Assembly: GCA_023434825.1 (NCBI GenBank) | Contig: JAEYSH010000127.1 | Span: 1-5,785 of the forward strand | DNA length: 5,785 bases | DNA from: Methanobacteriota archaeon | GTDB lineage: Archaea; Methanobacteriota; Methanobacteria; Methanobacteriales; Methanobacteriaceae | Direction of reading: 5' to 3' | Shown here: positions 1-5,267 of the stretch, one piece after another | Numbering within the stretch: the stretch's first letter is position 1 | Layout of the letters: each line of letters begins with the position of its first letter | Position numbers and translations under genes: made by a program | Notes under the pieces: generated by a model | What the model was told of the DNA's origin: nothing | The model's input: only the letters and a program-made list of their open reading frames with translations | The model's database searches: none

Positions 1-117
1 GTTCTGGGTTCCGGTACTCTGCATATTCTGATTTGAGCTTTGAAATGAGTAAATAGACACGCCGGATATGATTATAACGATTATAATTATAATCAAGGCC
101 AAAAGTCCTCTATTCAA
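1..117 (-). CDS. N-terminal part of a membrane-anchored or secreted small protein (runs off the window)
   Basis: Minus-strand open frame cut by the left edge; 39 codons are visible and base 1 completes a codon. Read from TTG at 117, it has a short basic N-terminus (MNRG), a very hydrophobic stretch at about residues 5-23 dominated by Ile, Val and Leu, then a Ser/Gln/Asn-rich tail. That is a signal-anchor or signal-peptide layout, so the visible part is probably an anchor leading to an outside domain. No cleavage site or lipobox is clear. The frame stays open upstream of 117 without an ATG, so the start is uncertain. TTG is preferred because a weak Shine-Dalgarno-like GGATGT lies 6 nt before it (124-129) and A/T-rich TATA-like sequence lies around 157-183. 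It resembles in architecture, not clearly in sequence, the protein at 5268-5510. Function unknown. Confidence 0.5.
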   Translation of the reverse strand, partial: MNRGLLALIIIIIVIIISGVSIYSFQSSNQNMQSTGTQN

Positions 118-481
118 TCTTTTACATCCAAGTATACTTAAGAATATTAATAATTTTATGTATATTTTTATTAAAATATATTCCGATTAGTTACTTTTCA
201 TTTATCGATTATATATCAAATATTAGCGAAACTTCAAACTAGAAATTTAAGTAAAAAAAGTAATTTGTATTTTAATCCATTCAATGCTTTTTAAATAACA
301 AAAAGTCATTTTTAGTTAATTTAATTTAAAATTATAAAATTAAGAAATTAAATGAAATATAAATTAACTTTAAATTTTAAAATTTAAGTAAATAAAACAT
401 ATAATTGATTTAAACAGATAACGTGTTTGGAAATAAATATGATCTTAGATTTTAACCAACTTGTCATAAGTTAAATTAAAA
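118..481. other. AT-rich intergenic region without a recognisable gene
   Basis: No credible coding frame was found on either strand; the longest ATG frames read are only about ten codons. The left part should hold the promoter of the minus-strand gene at 1-117. The right part is downstream of the minus-strand gene ending at 482 and should hold its transcript end. The stretch is almost pure A/T and contains an 18-bp perfect palindrome of A/T only (370-387) and a weak 5-bp stem (459-473). Both are expected by chance in such composition. No RNA gene, direct-repeat array or insertion-sequence end is visible. Confidence 0.6.
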
Positions 482-832
482 TTAAGTATTTTCAGAAACG
501 TCTTCTTCAAATAAGTTATCAAAATTGTTTATTTTATAGTAATATTCATCAAAATCCATTACATGTTTATTAATGAATCTTTCTAAATCTTTTTTATCCT
601 CTGGAACTTTTCGGCTTGGAAATGTTATGCACATCTCAATAATTGCCTTTTTTTTATATTTGACATTAAAATCGCCTTTACAATCATATTCTAAGTATAT
701 TTCATATTCTTTTAATTTTGGAATAATTTTTTCAAGGCATTCTTCACTTAAATCTTTGTCAATAAAATTAAATTTTATACATGTTGACGAATTTTCTTTA
801 TTTTCTACTTTAAAATTCTTAAACTCTAACAT
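482..832 (-). CDS. Hypothetical 116-aa protein, paralog of the protein at 2945-3280
   Basis: I do not recognise the family. The protein is soluble-looking, with no membrane segment or signal peptide, and is rich in Lys, Glu and Asp. It begins MLEFK and ends in an acidic tail. Landmarks are N-F-x-D-K-D-L-S-E near residue 22, K-L-K-E-Y near 39-43, I-x-F-P-x-x-K-x-P-E at about 69-78, and H-V-M-x-F-x-x-Y-Y-Y at about 90-99. The same pattern occurs, almost without gaps in the C-terminal half, in the 111-aa protein at 2945-3280, which supports both as real genes. The start at 832 aligns with the paralog start. The ribosome binding site is weak: a GGGTT stretch lies roughly 6-8 nt upstream. The plus-strand frame opposite (573-884) has only low-complexity Ser/Phe/Leu content and is taken as a shadow. 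Function unknown. Confidence 0.75.
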   Translation of the reverse strand: MLEFKNFKVENKENSSTCIKFNFIDKDLSEECLEKIIPKLKEYEIYLEYDCKGDFNVKYKKKAIIEMCITFPSRKVPEDKKDLERFINKHVMDFDEYYYKINNFDNLFEEDVSENT

Positions 833-1261
833 TCTTTTAACCCTTAAATTCTTAATAGATAATCAGCAAAATTATACAAATTAAATGCTCTATTCATTAA
901 AATAATTAATTTAGAGTAACCAGTAAAATTCTAAATATGGTTTAATTTTAATACTTAAAAATCTTTTTATGATTAACTTTATTATTATTTCTAATACTTT
1001 AAAAAAATTATACTACTTAATTGATTATAATGATTAGAAGTATAGCAGTTTAAGACTATTTTTATTTAAACTGATAGAACTTAAATATCATTTTTTGAGT
1101 AGTGAAGGAATGTACCAAAAATTAAGTTTTATACTATTATAAAGAGAAAAAATAGGTACAGGTTTTTATTTGTTCCTATATCTTTTGATATTATAAAAAT
1201 TCTTATAATTAAGATAATATTAATATACATTAGTTACTAATAACAATTAGGGGGTATATAA
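833..1261. other. Divergent promoter region with three inverted repeats
   Basis: About 430 bp separate the divergent genes at 832 (minus) and 1262/1280 (plus). No coding frame was found. On the kinase side it holds three inverted repeats: CAGTTTAA/TTAAACTG (1046-1053 and 1066-1073, 12-nt loop), an imperfect 9-bp pair (1152-1160 and 1171-1179, one mismatch), and a perfect 10-bp pair that reaches into the kinase start (1229-1238 and 1261-1270). A TATA-like stretch at 1191-1200 would place a transcript start near 1220. On the other side a TATA-like stretch near 865 may serve the minus-strand gene. The region may carry regulatory sites or a structured leader, but nothing matches a known RNA family that I recognise. 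Confidence 0.45.
1191..1200 (+). promoter_or_regulatory. Possible box-A promoter of the receiver-histidine kinase gene
   Basis: TTATAAAAAT is a plausible archaeal TATA box. With the usual spacing of about 25 nt, transcription would begin near 1220. That gives a leader of about 40 nt that contains the whole inverted repeat at 1229-1270. Such boxes are common by chance in this AT-rich spacer, so this is only a candidate. Confidence 0.3.
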
Positions 1262-1270
1262 GTAACTAAT
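1229..1270 (+). promoter_or_regulatory. Perfect 10-bp inverted repeat enclosing the ribosome binding site and start of the kinase gene
   Basis: ATTAGTTACT (1229-1238) is the exact reverse complement of AGTAACTAAT (1261-1270), with 22 nt between. The loop holds the purine-rich AGGGGG (1249-1254), the only good Shine-Dalgarno candidate for the kinase. The right arm covers the codon at 1262 where translation should begin by spacing and homology. In RNA this could form a hairpin that displays or hides the start; in DNA it could be an operator for a dimeric regulator. The repeat is seen directly; any role is inferred. Confidence 0.55.
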
Positions 1271-1279
1271 ATTTTAATT

Positions 1280-2449
1280 GTGGAAGATGAAGCCATCACT
1301 GCAATAGATGTTAAAAGTAAATTAAATGAATTTGGTTTTAACGTTGTTGGAATTGTTTCAAGAGGAGATGAAGCAGTTAAAAAAGCAGGGGATCTTAAAC
1401 CGGATTTAGTTTTAATGGATATCGGGCTTAAAGGTGATATGGATGGTATTGAAGCTGCAAGTGAAATAAAAACTCTTTTTGATATTCCAGTTGTTTATAT
1501 GAGTGCTTTTTCTAATAAAAACACATTTGAAAGGATTAAATCGTCAAAGCATTATGGCTTAGTAAATAAACCTGTTAATTCTGAATTTTTACTGCTTTCT
1601 ATTGAAGCGGCTATTTATAATCATGATCTAGATAAGAAGTTGAAGGAAAATGAAGAAAAATTAAAAGAAGCTCATGATAATTTAGAATTGAAAGTTCAAG
1701 AAAGAACAAAAAAACTTGAAAGCGCTATTAATGAATTAGAACGTTCTAACCAAGAATTAGAGCAATTTGCATACGTTTCAAGTCACGATTTACAAGAGCC
1801 TCTTAGAACTATCGCCAGCTTTACTCAGCTTTTAAAGCGAAGATATGAAGGCAAATTTGATACTGATGCAGATGAATTCATGGATTACATTGTAGAAGCT
1901 TCAATTCGCATGAAAGCTCAAATTGAAGGTTTACTCGAGTATTCAAGAGTTGAAACTAAAGGGGAAGAATTTGAACCTGTGGATACGAATTTAAAATTAA
2001 ATTATGTACTTCAAAGCCTTGGTGCTTCAATCGAAGAATCTCAAGCTAAAATAACATATGATAACCTTCCAGTTGTAATAGGTGATTCAAATCAGTTACA
2101 AAGAGTTTTCCAGAATTTAATATCAAACGCTATTAAATTTAGAAAACAGGAGGAACGTCTTAAAATCCGTATATCTGCTAATAAAGATATATTTAATAGT
2201 GAATATGTTTTTAGCATAACCGATAATGGTATTGGAATAGAAAAACAGTATCAGGATCGTATTTTTACTATATTCCAGAGATTACATACACGAGATGTAT
2301 ATGAAGGAACTGGAATAGGATTATCCATAGTAAAAAGAATCATTGAACGTCATGATGGTCGTTTTTGGGTTGAGTCTGAGTTTGGTGTGGGTTCTACTTT
2401 TTATTTTACTCTTCCACTTAAACAGTTAAAGTTGGAGGATATTGAGTAA
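1280..2449 (+). CDS. Receiver-first hybrid histidine kinase (REC-HisKA-HATPase_c)
   Basis: A cytoplasmic signalling kinase with no membrane segment. Numbered from GTG at 1280, residues 1-115 are a CheY-like receiver with acidic E2-D3-E4, phosphoacceptor D47 in LVLMDIG, switch residue S75 in VVYMSAF, and K97 in NKP. Residues about 118-160 form a charged coiled-coil linker. The HisKA domain has its H box at SSHDLQEPLRT with phosphorylated H169. The ATPase domain follows, with the N box around QNLISNAIKF (N279, N283), G1 DNGIGI at 315-320, and G2 GTGIGL at 343-348. All key residues are present, so the kinase should be active. Receiver-first kinases of this kind are frequent in methanogens, where the receiver takes phosphate from another kinase or self-regulates. 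No output partner lies beside it. The start is a problem: the frame is open from 1262, and codons 1262-1279 supply T-N-I-L-I, the first receiver strand, but codon 1262 is GTA and a stop precedes it. The true protein is probably 395 aa. Confidence 0.93.
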   Translation: MEDEAITAIDVKSKLNEFGFNVVGIVSRGDEAVKKAGDLKPDLVLMDIGLKGDMDGIEAASEIKTLFDIPVVYMSAFSNKNTFERIKSSKHYGLVNKPVNSEFLLLSIEAAIYNHDLDKKLKENEEKLKEAHDNLELKVQERTKKLESAINELERSNQELEQFAYVSSHDLQEPLRTIASFTQLLKRRYEGKFDTDADEFMDYIVEASIRMKAQIEGLLEYSRVETKGEEFEPVDTNLKLNYVLQSLGASIEESQAKITYDNLPVVIGDSNQLQRVFQNLISNAIKFRKQEERLKIRISANKDIFNSEYVFSITDNGIGIEKQYQDRIFTIFQRLHTRDVYEGTGIGLSIVKRIIERHDGRFWVESEFGVGSTFYFTLPLKQLKLEDIE

Positions 2450-2681
2450 TTTTAATTAAATCAATTACTAAATTTAATAATTTTAAGTTCTCATAGTTTA
2501 AATATTTTATAACTTTTGTAATTTTAATATTTTTCCTTATAATTCCTATTTAAGTCATTTAATCAATTTTAAGGAAATTTTTGATCTTAGTTTCACCTTT
2601 TAAATTTTTGATTTAAATAGTATAGGAGAGTTCATTTTCAATAGATAAAAAATATTTACATTAAAAACATAAACTAATATC
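2450..2681. other. AT-rich spacer between the kinase and the 73-aa gene
   Basis: No gene is seen. T-rich runs at about 2505-2535 could act as the U-rich terminator of the kinase transcript. A GGAGAG around 2624-2629 looks like a ribosome binding site, but no usable start codon with a meaningful frame follows it. The right end holds the probable promoter of the next gene. Confidence 0.4.
2647..2661 (+). promoter_or_regulatory. Possible TATA box of the 73-aa gene, suggesting a leaderless transcript
   Basis: An AAAAATATTTACAT-like stretch lies about 25-30 nt before the ATG at 2682. That is the usual distance from an archaeal TATA box to the transcription start. No Shine-Dalgarno site precedes this ATG, which agrees with a transcript starting at or very near the start codon. 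The box is degenerate in an AT-rich context, so confidence is low. Confidence 0.3.
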
Positions 2682-2903
2682 ATGACTTCAAAAAGTGGTG
2701 TGGAAGAAAATATTGAGCTTCTTTGCAAAAAATTTAAAAGTATTGCAGATATAACCGTTAGTTACGATAGATATGATATTATTTTATATAACTACGATGA
2801 AATTGAGGAATTAACAAAATTTATCCAGGAAAAAACTGATATAGAATCATGGACAGTTTTAAAATCAAGAGTAAATCCTGATACAAAAATAGATTTAATA
2901 TGA
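2682..2903 (+). CDS. Hypothetical 73-aa alpha/beta protein
   Basis: I do not recognise this protein. It is small, soluble-looking and charged, with a single Cys at residue 15. By eye it reads as helix (about residues 6-22), strand (ITVSYD), strand (YDIILYNY), helix (YDEIEELTKFIQEKT), strand (SWTVLKS) and a short tail ending KIDLI. Taken as coding because codon use and amphipathic pattern are good and the frame has a tidy start. An in-frame stop at 2670-2672 makes ATG 2682 the only start. There is no visible ribosome binding site, so translation may be leaderless. It follows the kinase by 232 bp, too far to assume an operon, and converges with the gene at 2945-3280. Function unknown; a link to the kinase is speculative. 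Confidence 0.65.
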   Translation: MTSKSGVEENIELLCKKFKSIADITVSYDRYDIILYNYDEIEELTKFIQEKTDIESWTVLKSRVNPDTKIDLI

Positions 2904-2911
2904 ATATAATA

Positions 2912-2921
2912 CTAAAAAAAA
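2912..2921 (-). terminator. Possible U-tract terminator of the 2945-3280 gene
   Basis: The plus strand carries eight A's (2914-2921), that is U8 in the minus-strand transcript, about 25 nt past the stop at 2945. Short U-tracts are enough for termination in many archaea. There is no strong hairpin before it. Confidence 0.35.
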
Positions 2922-2944
2922 GAATATAAATCTGCTGCAATAGA

Positions 2945-3280
2945 TTAAAGCCTATTAGAAATAGTATAAGGTTTACTTGAGTAATAATGGTTCATAAAAC
3001 TGATGGCATGACCTCTAAATAGATTATTAATTTTTTCAAGTTCATCAGGCCACTTTGCCTTGGGATAATGTATTAAAACATTGATAATAGTTGTTTTCCC
3101 TATTTTTTCGGCATATATTTCTGATTTACTACCATCATCTGCATATGAGGCATATTTTTTAAGTTTATATTTGAATTCATCAGTTAATTCGTGTAATTCC
3201 TCGTCAGTGAAATTTAATAAGAACGTAACTGCAGCAGGTTTGAGTTTGTCTATCATCTGGATCTTTTTAAATTCAATCAT
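2945..3280 (-). CDS. Hypothetical 111-aa protein, paralog of the protein at 482-832
   Basis: Family not recognised. A soluble, charged protein that starts MIEFK. Start choice: a GTG nine bases upstream (3289) is also in frame but lies inside the ribosome binding site GGTGAT (3285-3290). That site is 4 nt from ATG 3280, and the ATG aligns with the MLEFK start of the paralog, so 3280 is preferred. Shared landmarks are N-F-x-D-E-E-L, K-L-K-K-Y, I-I-x-V-x-I-x-Y-P-x-x-K-x-P-D, and H-A-I-x-F-x-x-H-Y-Y. Pro and Lys of PxxKxP and the HxxxFxxxYY tail are conserved in both copies, so they may matter structurally or as a binding face. It has its own promoter (3317-3326) and lies 84 bp downstream of the gene at 3365-3703 on the same strand. 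Function unknown. Confidence 0.8.
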   Translation of the reverse strand: MIEFKKIQMIDKLKPAAVTFLLNFTDEELHELTDEFKYKLKKYASYADDGSKSEIYAEKIGKTTIINVLIHYPKAKWPDELEKINNLFRGHAISFMNHYYSSKPYTISNRL

Positions 3281-3316
3281 AGGAATCACCTAACTTTATT
3301 TTCTTATTTGAAATAA

Positions 3317-3326
3317 ATAAATATAT
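3317..3326 (-). promoter_or_regulatory. TATA box of the 2945-3280 gene
   Basis: On the minus strand this reads ATATATTTAT, centred about 42 nt before ATG 3280. A start about 25 nt downstream (near 3297) would give a short leader that just includes the GGTGAT site. The arrangement matches that before the gene at 3805-3939. Confidence 0.45.
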
Positions 3327-3364
3327 GGATTGATATTAACTAAAATGGTCTCTATATTACTTAA

Positions 3365-3703
3365 TTAGATGTATCCCTTTTTAATTTTTTCTAGTAATTT
3401 TAAAGTTATTTCACCATTTATACCAATTTCTTCTAAATCTATTAAAGTATTTTTTAATTCTTCATCAGATTTAAGCTCTAATTTAATATTTTCTATGCTT
3501 CTATCAGTTTTTGAACCTTCAACAAAATTTTTGAAATTTTCCAGTTCATCACTTTTGAATTCATCTAACCTGGATTTTTTAAAGTTGTCTAAATTAAAAT
3601 CATCTAAATCTTCATTTTCAATCTCTTTAAAATCTTTTAATTTAATGTTGTCCAATTCATTTAATGGATTTTTTTTGTTTTCTTTAGACTTTTTAATTTT
3701 CAT
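3365..3703 (-). CDS. Hypothetical 112-aa charged protein with L-x-x-F-K pentads
   Basis: Family not recognised. Residues 1-13 are a Lys-rich head. Residues 17-58 hold six copies of L-[DEK]-[DEN]-[FI]-[KN], starting at 17, 22, 33, 38, 46 and 54; two pairs are in direct tandem (17-26 and 33-42). A related I-E-N-I-K sits at 70-74. The C-terminal part (about 68-112) looks like one or two amphipathic helices with a turn at G-I-N-G. No Cys, Trp, signal peptide or membrane segment. The protein is probably helical or intrinsically disordered with a periodic Leu/Phe face, suited to binding, though this is inference. A partial Shine-Dalgarno site, GTGAT (3707-3711), lies only 3 nt before ATG 3703. The plus-strand frame opposite (3369-3722) is a Ser/Phe/Leu shadow. 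It lies 101 bp downstream of the gene at 3805-3939 on the same strand. Confidence 0.65.
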   Translation of the reverse strand: MKIKKSKENKKNPLNELDNIKLKDFKEIENEDLDDFNLDNFKKSRLDEFKSDELENFKNFVEGSKTDRSIENIKLELKSDEELKNTLIDLEEIGINGEITLKLLEKIKKGYI

Positions 3704-3804
3704 TTTATCACTAGGGAGATGAATTAATTTTTATTAAATTATCTCTTTTAAGTTTAAAAAACATTGTTATTTCTATTCGGGATTTAAATTTGCATATAAA
3801 TTTA

Positions 3805-3939
3805 TTATCTTTTTCCTCTGCTTTTACCTCTTTCTTCAGCAGCTTTACCTTTGGCTTTCCCTTTTTCTTCTGCTATTTTTCCTTTAATTTTTCCTTCTAA
3901 TTCTTTAGATTTACCTTTAATGTCATGCTTGTCAACCAT
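3805..3939 (-). CDS. CsbD-like 44-aa Lys/Gly-rich protein with three 11-residue repeats
   Basis: A very small, strongly basic protein starting MVDKHDIKG. Residues 10-20, 21-31 and 32-42 form three adjacent 11-residue units of pattern K-x-[KA]-E-x-x-G-K-x-[KR]-G: KSKELEGKIKG, KIAEEKGKAKG and KAAEERGKSRG. This fits the Lys/Gly/Glu style of CsbD-like small proteins, which in bacteria belong to general stress regulons, and the 11-mer period recalls group 3 LEA proteins. The assignment rests on composition and pattern, and function in archaea is unknown. The start is well supported: GGTGAT (3946-3951) lies 6 nt before the ATG, and a TATA box lies further upstream (3978-3986). A run of A's at about 3756-3761 (U in the transcript) may end it. 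It is divergent from the radical SAM gene. Confidence 0.75.
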   Translation of the reverse strand: MVDKHDIKGKSKELEGKIKGKIAEEKGKAKGKAAEERGKSRGKR

Positions 3940-3945
3940 TTTTAT

Positions 3946-3951
3946 ATCACC
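3946..3951 (-). promoter_or_regulatory. Ribosome binding site GGTGAT fixing the start at 3939
   Basis: GGTGAT on the minus strand pairs with the usual archaeal 16S rRNA 3' end and lies 6 nt from the ATG. It is the main evidence that this 44-codon frame is translated. Confidence 0.7.
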
Positions 3952-3977
3952 TTATTATATTTTAGCTTTAATAATAC

Positions 3978-3986
3978 ATATATTTT
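3978..3986 (-). promoter_or_regulatory. TATA box of the CsbD-like gene
   Basis: AAAATATAT on the minus strand lies about 43 nt before ATG 3939. A start about 25 nt further on would leave a leader of roughly 18 nt that includes the GGTGAT site. Confidence 0.4.
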
Positions 3987-4036
3987 ATTTTTTATTAAAG
4001 GAGTATATTTTAAATTAATTTAAGGATAATAACAAG

Positions 4037-4045
4037 TTTATATAA
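4037..4045 (+). promoter_or_regulatory. TATA box of the radical SAM gene
   Basis: TTTATATAA is a near-perfect methanogen box A. The expected transcript start, about 25 nt downstream, is near 4067, giving a leader of about 43 nt before ATG 4110. It stands 51 bp from the divergent box at 3978-3986, so the two genes have separate, back-to-back promoters. Confidence 0.55.
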
Positions 4046-4109
4046 TCAAGATAAATAAAAATTAATTATAAATTAAAAGAAGACATTAAAAATTTAAAAG
4101 GGTGTTTTT

Positions 4110-5264
4110 ATGGCTTTTCATGTGATGATAATTCCTACTCTTGGCTGTCCTTCTGAATGTAATTACTGCTGGAGTTCTGAAGAAGGATCTCCAGTAATGA
4201 GCGTTGAAACAATACGTGAAATTGTTAGTTGGCTTAAAAATTTTAGGGATGAACCGGTAACATTTACCTTTCACGGTGGAGAACCGCTGCTTGCAGGATA
4301 TGATTTTTTTAAGGAAGCTTTACCACTATTAAGTCACGGCTTAAAAGAACTAAACCCTGCTTTTGCAATTCAAACTAACCTATGGGCAATGACTGATGAC
4401 TTAGCAGAACTTTTTGCCATCTATAATATTCCTATTGGTTCAAGTATCGACGGCCCTGAGGAACTTAATGATTTTCAAAGGGGAAAGGGTTATTTTGAAA
4501 GAACAATGAAAGGTTATGAAATTGCAAAAGCTCACGGTTTAAAAGTTAGTTTTATATCAACTTTTACTTCATATTCTATTGATTTTAAAGAGGATATTTT
4601 TAATTTTTTCCTTGAAAATGGGCTGAACCTTAAACTTCACCCGGCTTTGCCATCATTACGTACTGATGATCCTTCTAAATGGGCGCTTAAGCCTGAAAAG
4701 TATGGAGAGCTTTTGATTTATCTTCTTGATCAGTATTTGGAAAACATGGGTAAAATTGAAGTTATGAATATTGATCATCTTTGTAAGTGTGTTTTAACTC
4801 GTAGAGGTACGGTTTGCACATTTGTAGATTGTATGGGCGATACTTTTGCTATAGGGCCTGATGGAAGTATATATCCATGCTATCGCTTTGTAGGAATGCC
4901 AGAATATGTAATGGGGAATGTTAAAGATCATCCTACTGTTGAAGATCTTCAAAATTCAAAACCGGCTAAACTACTGGATGAATTTAAAGACTATGTAAAT
5001 GAAAACTGTAAAAGATGTTCATATGTTCGTTTTTGCAGAGGTGGATGCCCTTATAATGCTTTAAAGATTAATGAAGAAACTGGTAAGGCTGAAATAAGTG
5101 GTGTAGACCCTCATTGTGAAGCTTATAAAATAATATTTAAAGAAATTACTGATAGAGTGAACAAAGAGTTTTTAGCATCCTCTGGGATGATGCCTTTAGG
5201 TGGCTTAAAAAGCGGAAAAGAAGATAAAAAAGGAATAATGTCTTTAATGCTTAAAGAGATTTAA
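4110..5264 (+). CDS. Radical SAM/SPASM peptide-modifying enzyme (Mhun_1560-type)
   Basis: A 384-aa cytoplasmic iron-sulfur enzyme. The radical SAM motif is CPSECNYCW with C13, C17 and C20 holding the SAM-binding 4Fe-4S cluster; GGEP at 56-59 is the SAM-binding loop. A complete seven-Cys SPASM domain follows: C241 and G252-x4-C257, then C300-x2-C303-x5-C309-x3-C313, and C336, which binds two auxiliary clusters. Three more Cys (225, 227, 236) stand just before it. SPASM enzymes use the 5'-deoxyadenosyl radical to install cross-links or other changes on ribosomal peptides, or act as sulfatase maturases. From memory, the sequence resembles the methanogen family TIGR04083, proposed to act on small Cys-rich peptides (TIGR04165); this was not searched. 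The 3' end of such a Cys-rich gene lies at 5754-5785. Start: GGGTG (4100-4104) lies 5 nt before ATG 4110. Maturation type and substrate remain unproven. Confidence 0.9.
   Translation: MAFHVMIIPTLGCPSECNYCWSSEEGSPVMSVETIREIVSWLKNFRDEPVTFTFHGGEPLLAGYDFFKEALPLLSHGLKELNPAFAIQTNLWAMTDDLAELFAIYNIPIGSSIDGPEELNDFQRGKGYFERTMKGYEIAKAHGLKVSFISTFTSYSIDFKEDIFNFFLENGLNLKLHPALPSLRTDDPSKWALKPEKYGELLIYLLDQYLENMGKIEVMNIDHLCKCVLTRRGTVCTFVDCMGDTFAIGPDGSIYPCYRFVGMPEYVMGNVKDHPTVEDLQNSKPAKLLDEFKDYVNENCKRCSYVRFCRGGCPYNALKINEETGKAEISGVDPHCEAYKIIFKEITDRVNKEFLASSGMMPLGGLKSGKEDKKGIMSLMLKEI
5205..5236 (-). terminator. Possible U-rich transcript end of the 5268-5510 gene, inside the radical SAM gene
   Basis: The last 20 codons of the radical SAM gene are rich in AAA and AAG, which read as T-tracts on the minus strand just past the stop of the facing gene. 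This is suggested by position and composition only. Confidence 0.3.
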
Positions 5265-5267
5265 TTA

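Noticed and set aside
370..387. 18-bp perfect palindrome of A and T
   Set aside because: Expected by chance in a spacer that is nearly all A/T; not next to a start.
118..481. CRISPR array, tRNA or IS end in the long spacer
   Set aside because: No repeated units with spacers, no cloverleaf, and no terminal inverted repeats with target duplications were found by eye.
573..884. Plus-strand frame of 103 codons
   Set aside because: Lies opposite the 482-832 gene; Ser/Phe/Leu/Ile-rich low complexity without a ribosome binding site, while the minus-strand frame has a paralog.
3281..3289. GTG at 3289 as start of the 2945-3280 gene
   Set aside because: It lies inside the GGTGAT ribosome binding site and the paralog starts at the position of ATG 3280.
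3081..3293. Plus-strand frame of 70 codons
   Set aside because: Antisense to the 2945-3280 gene, which has a GGTGAT site and a paralog; the plus frame has neither.
3369..3722. Plus-strand frame of 117 codons
   Set aside because: Almost exact antisense of the 3365-3703 gene; Ser/Phe/Leu content is what Lys/Glu/Asp/Leu codons give on the other strand.
4086..4274. Minus-strand frame of 62 codons
   Set aside because: Covers the start and cluster-binding motif of the radical SAM gene on the other strand; no ribosome binding site.
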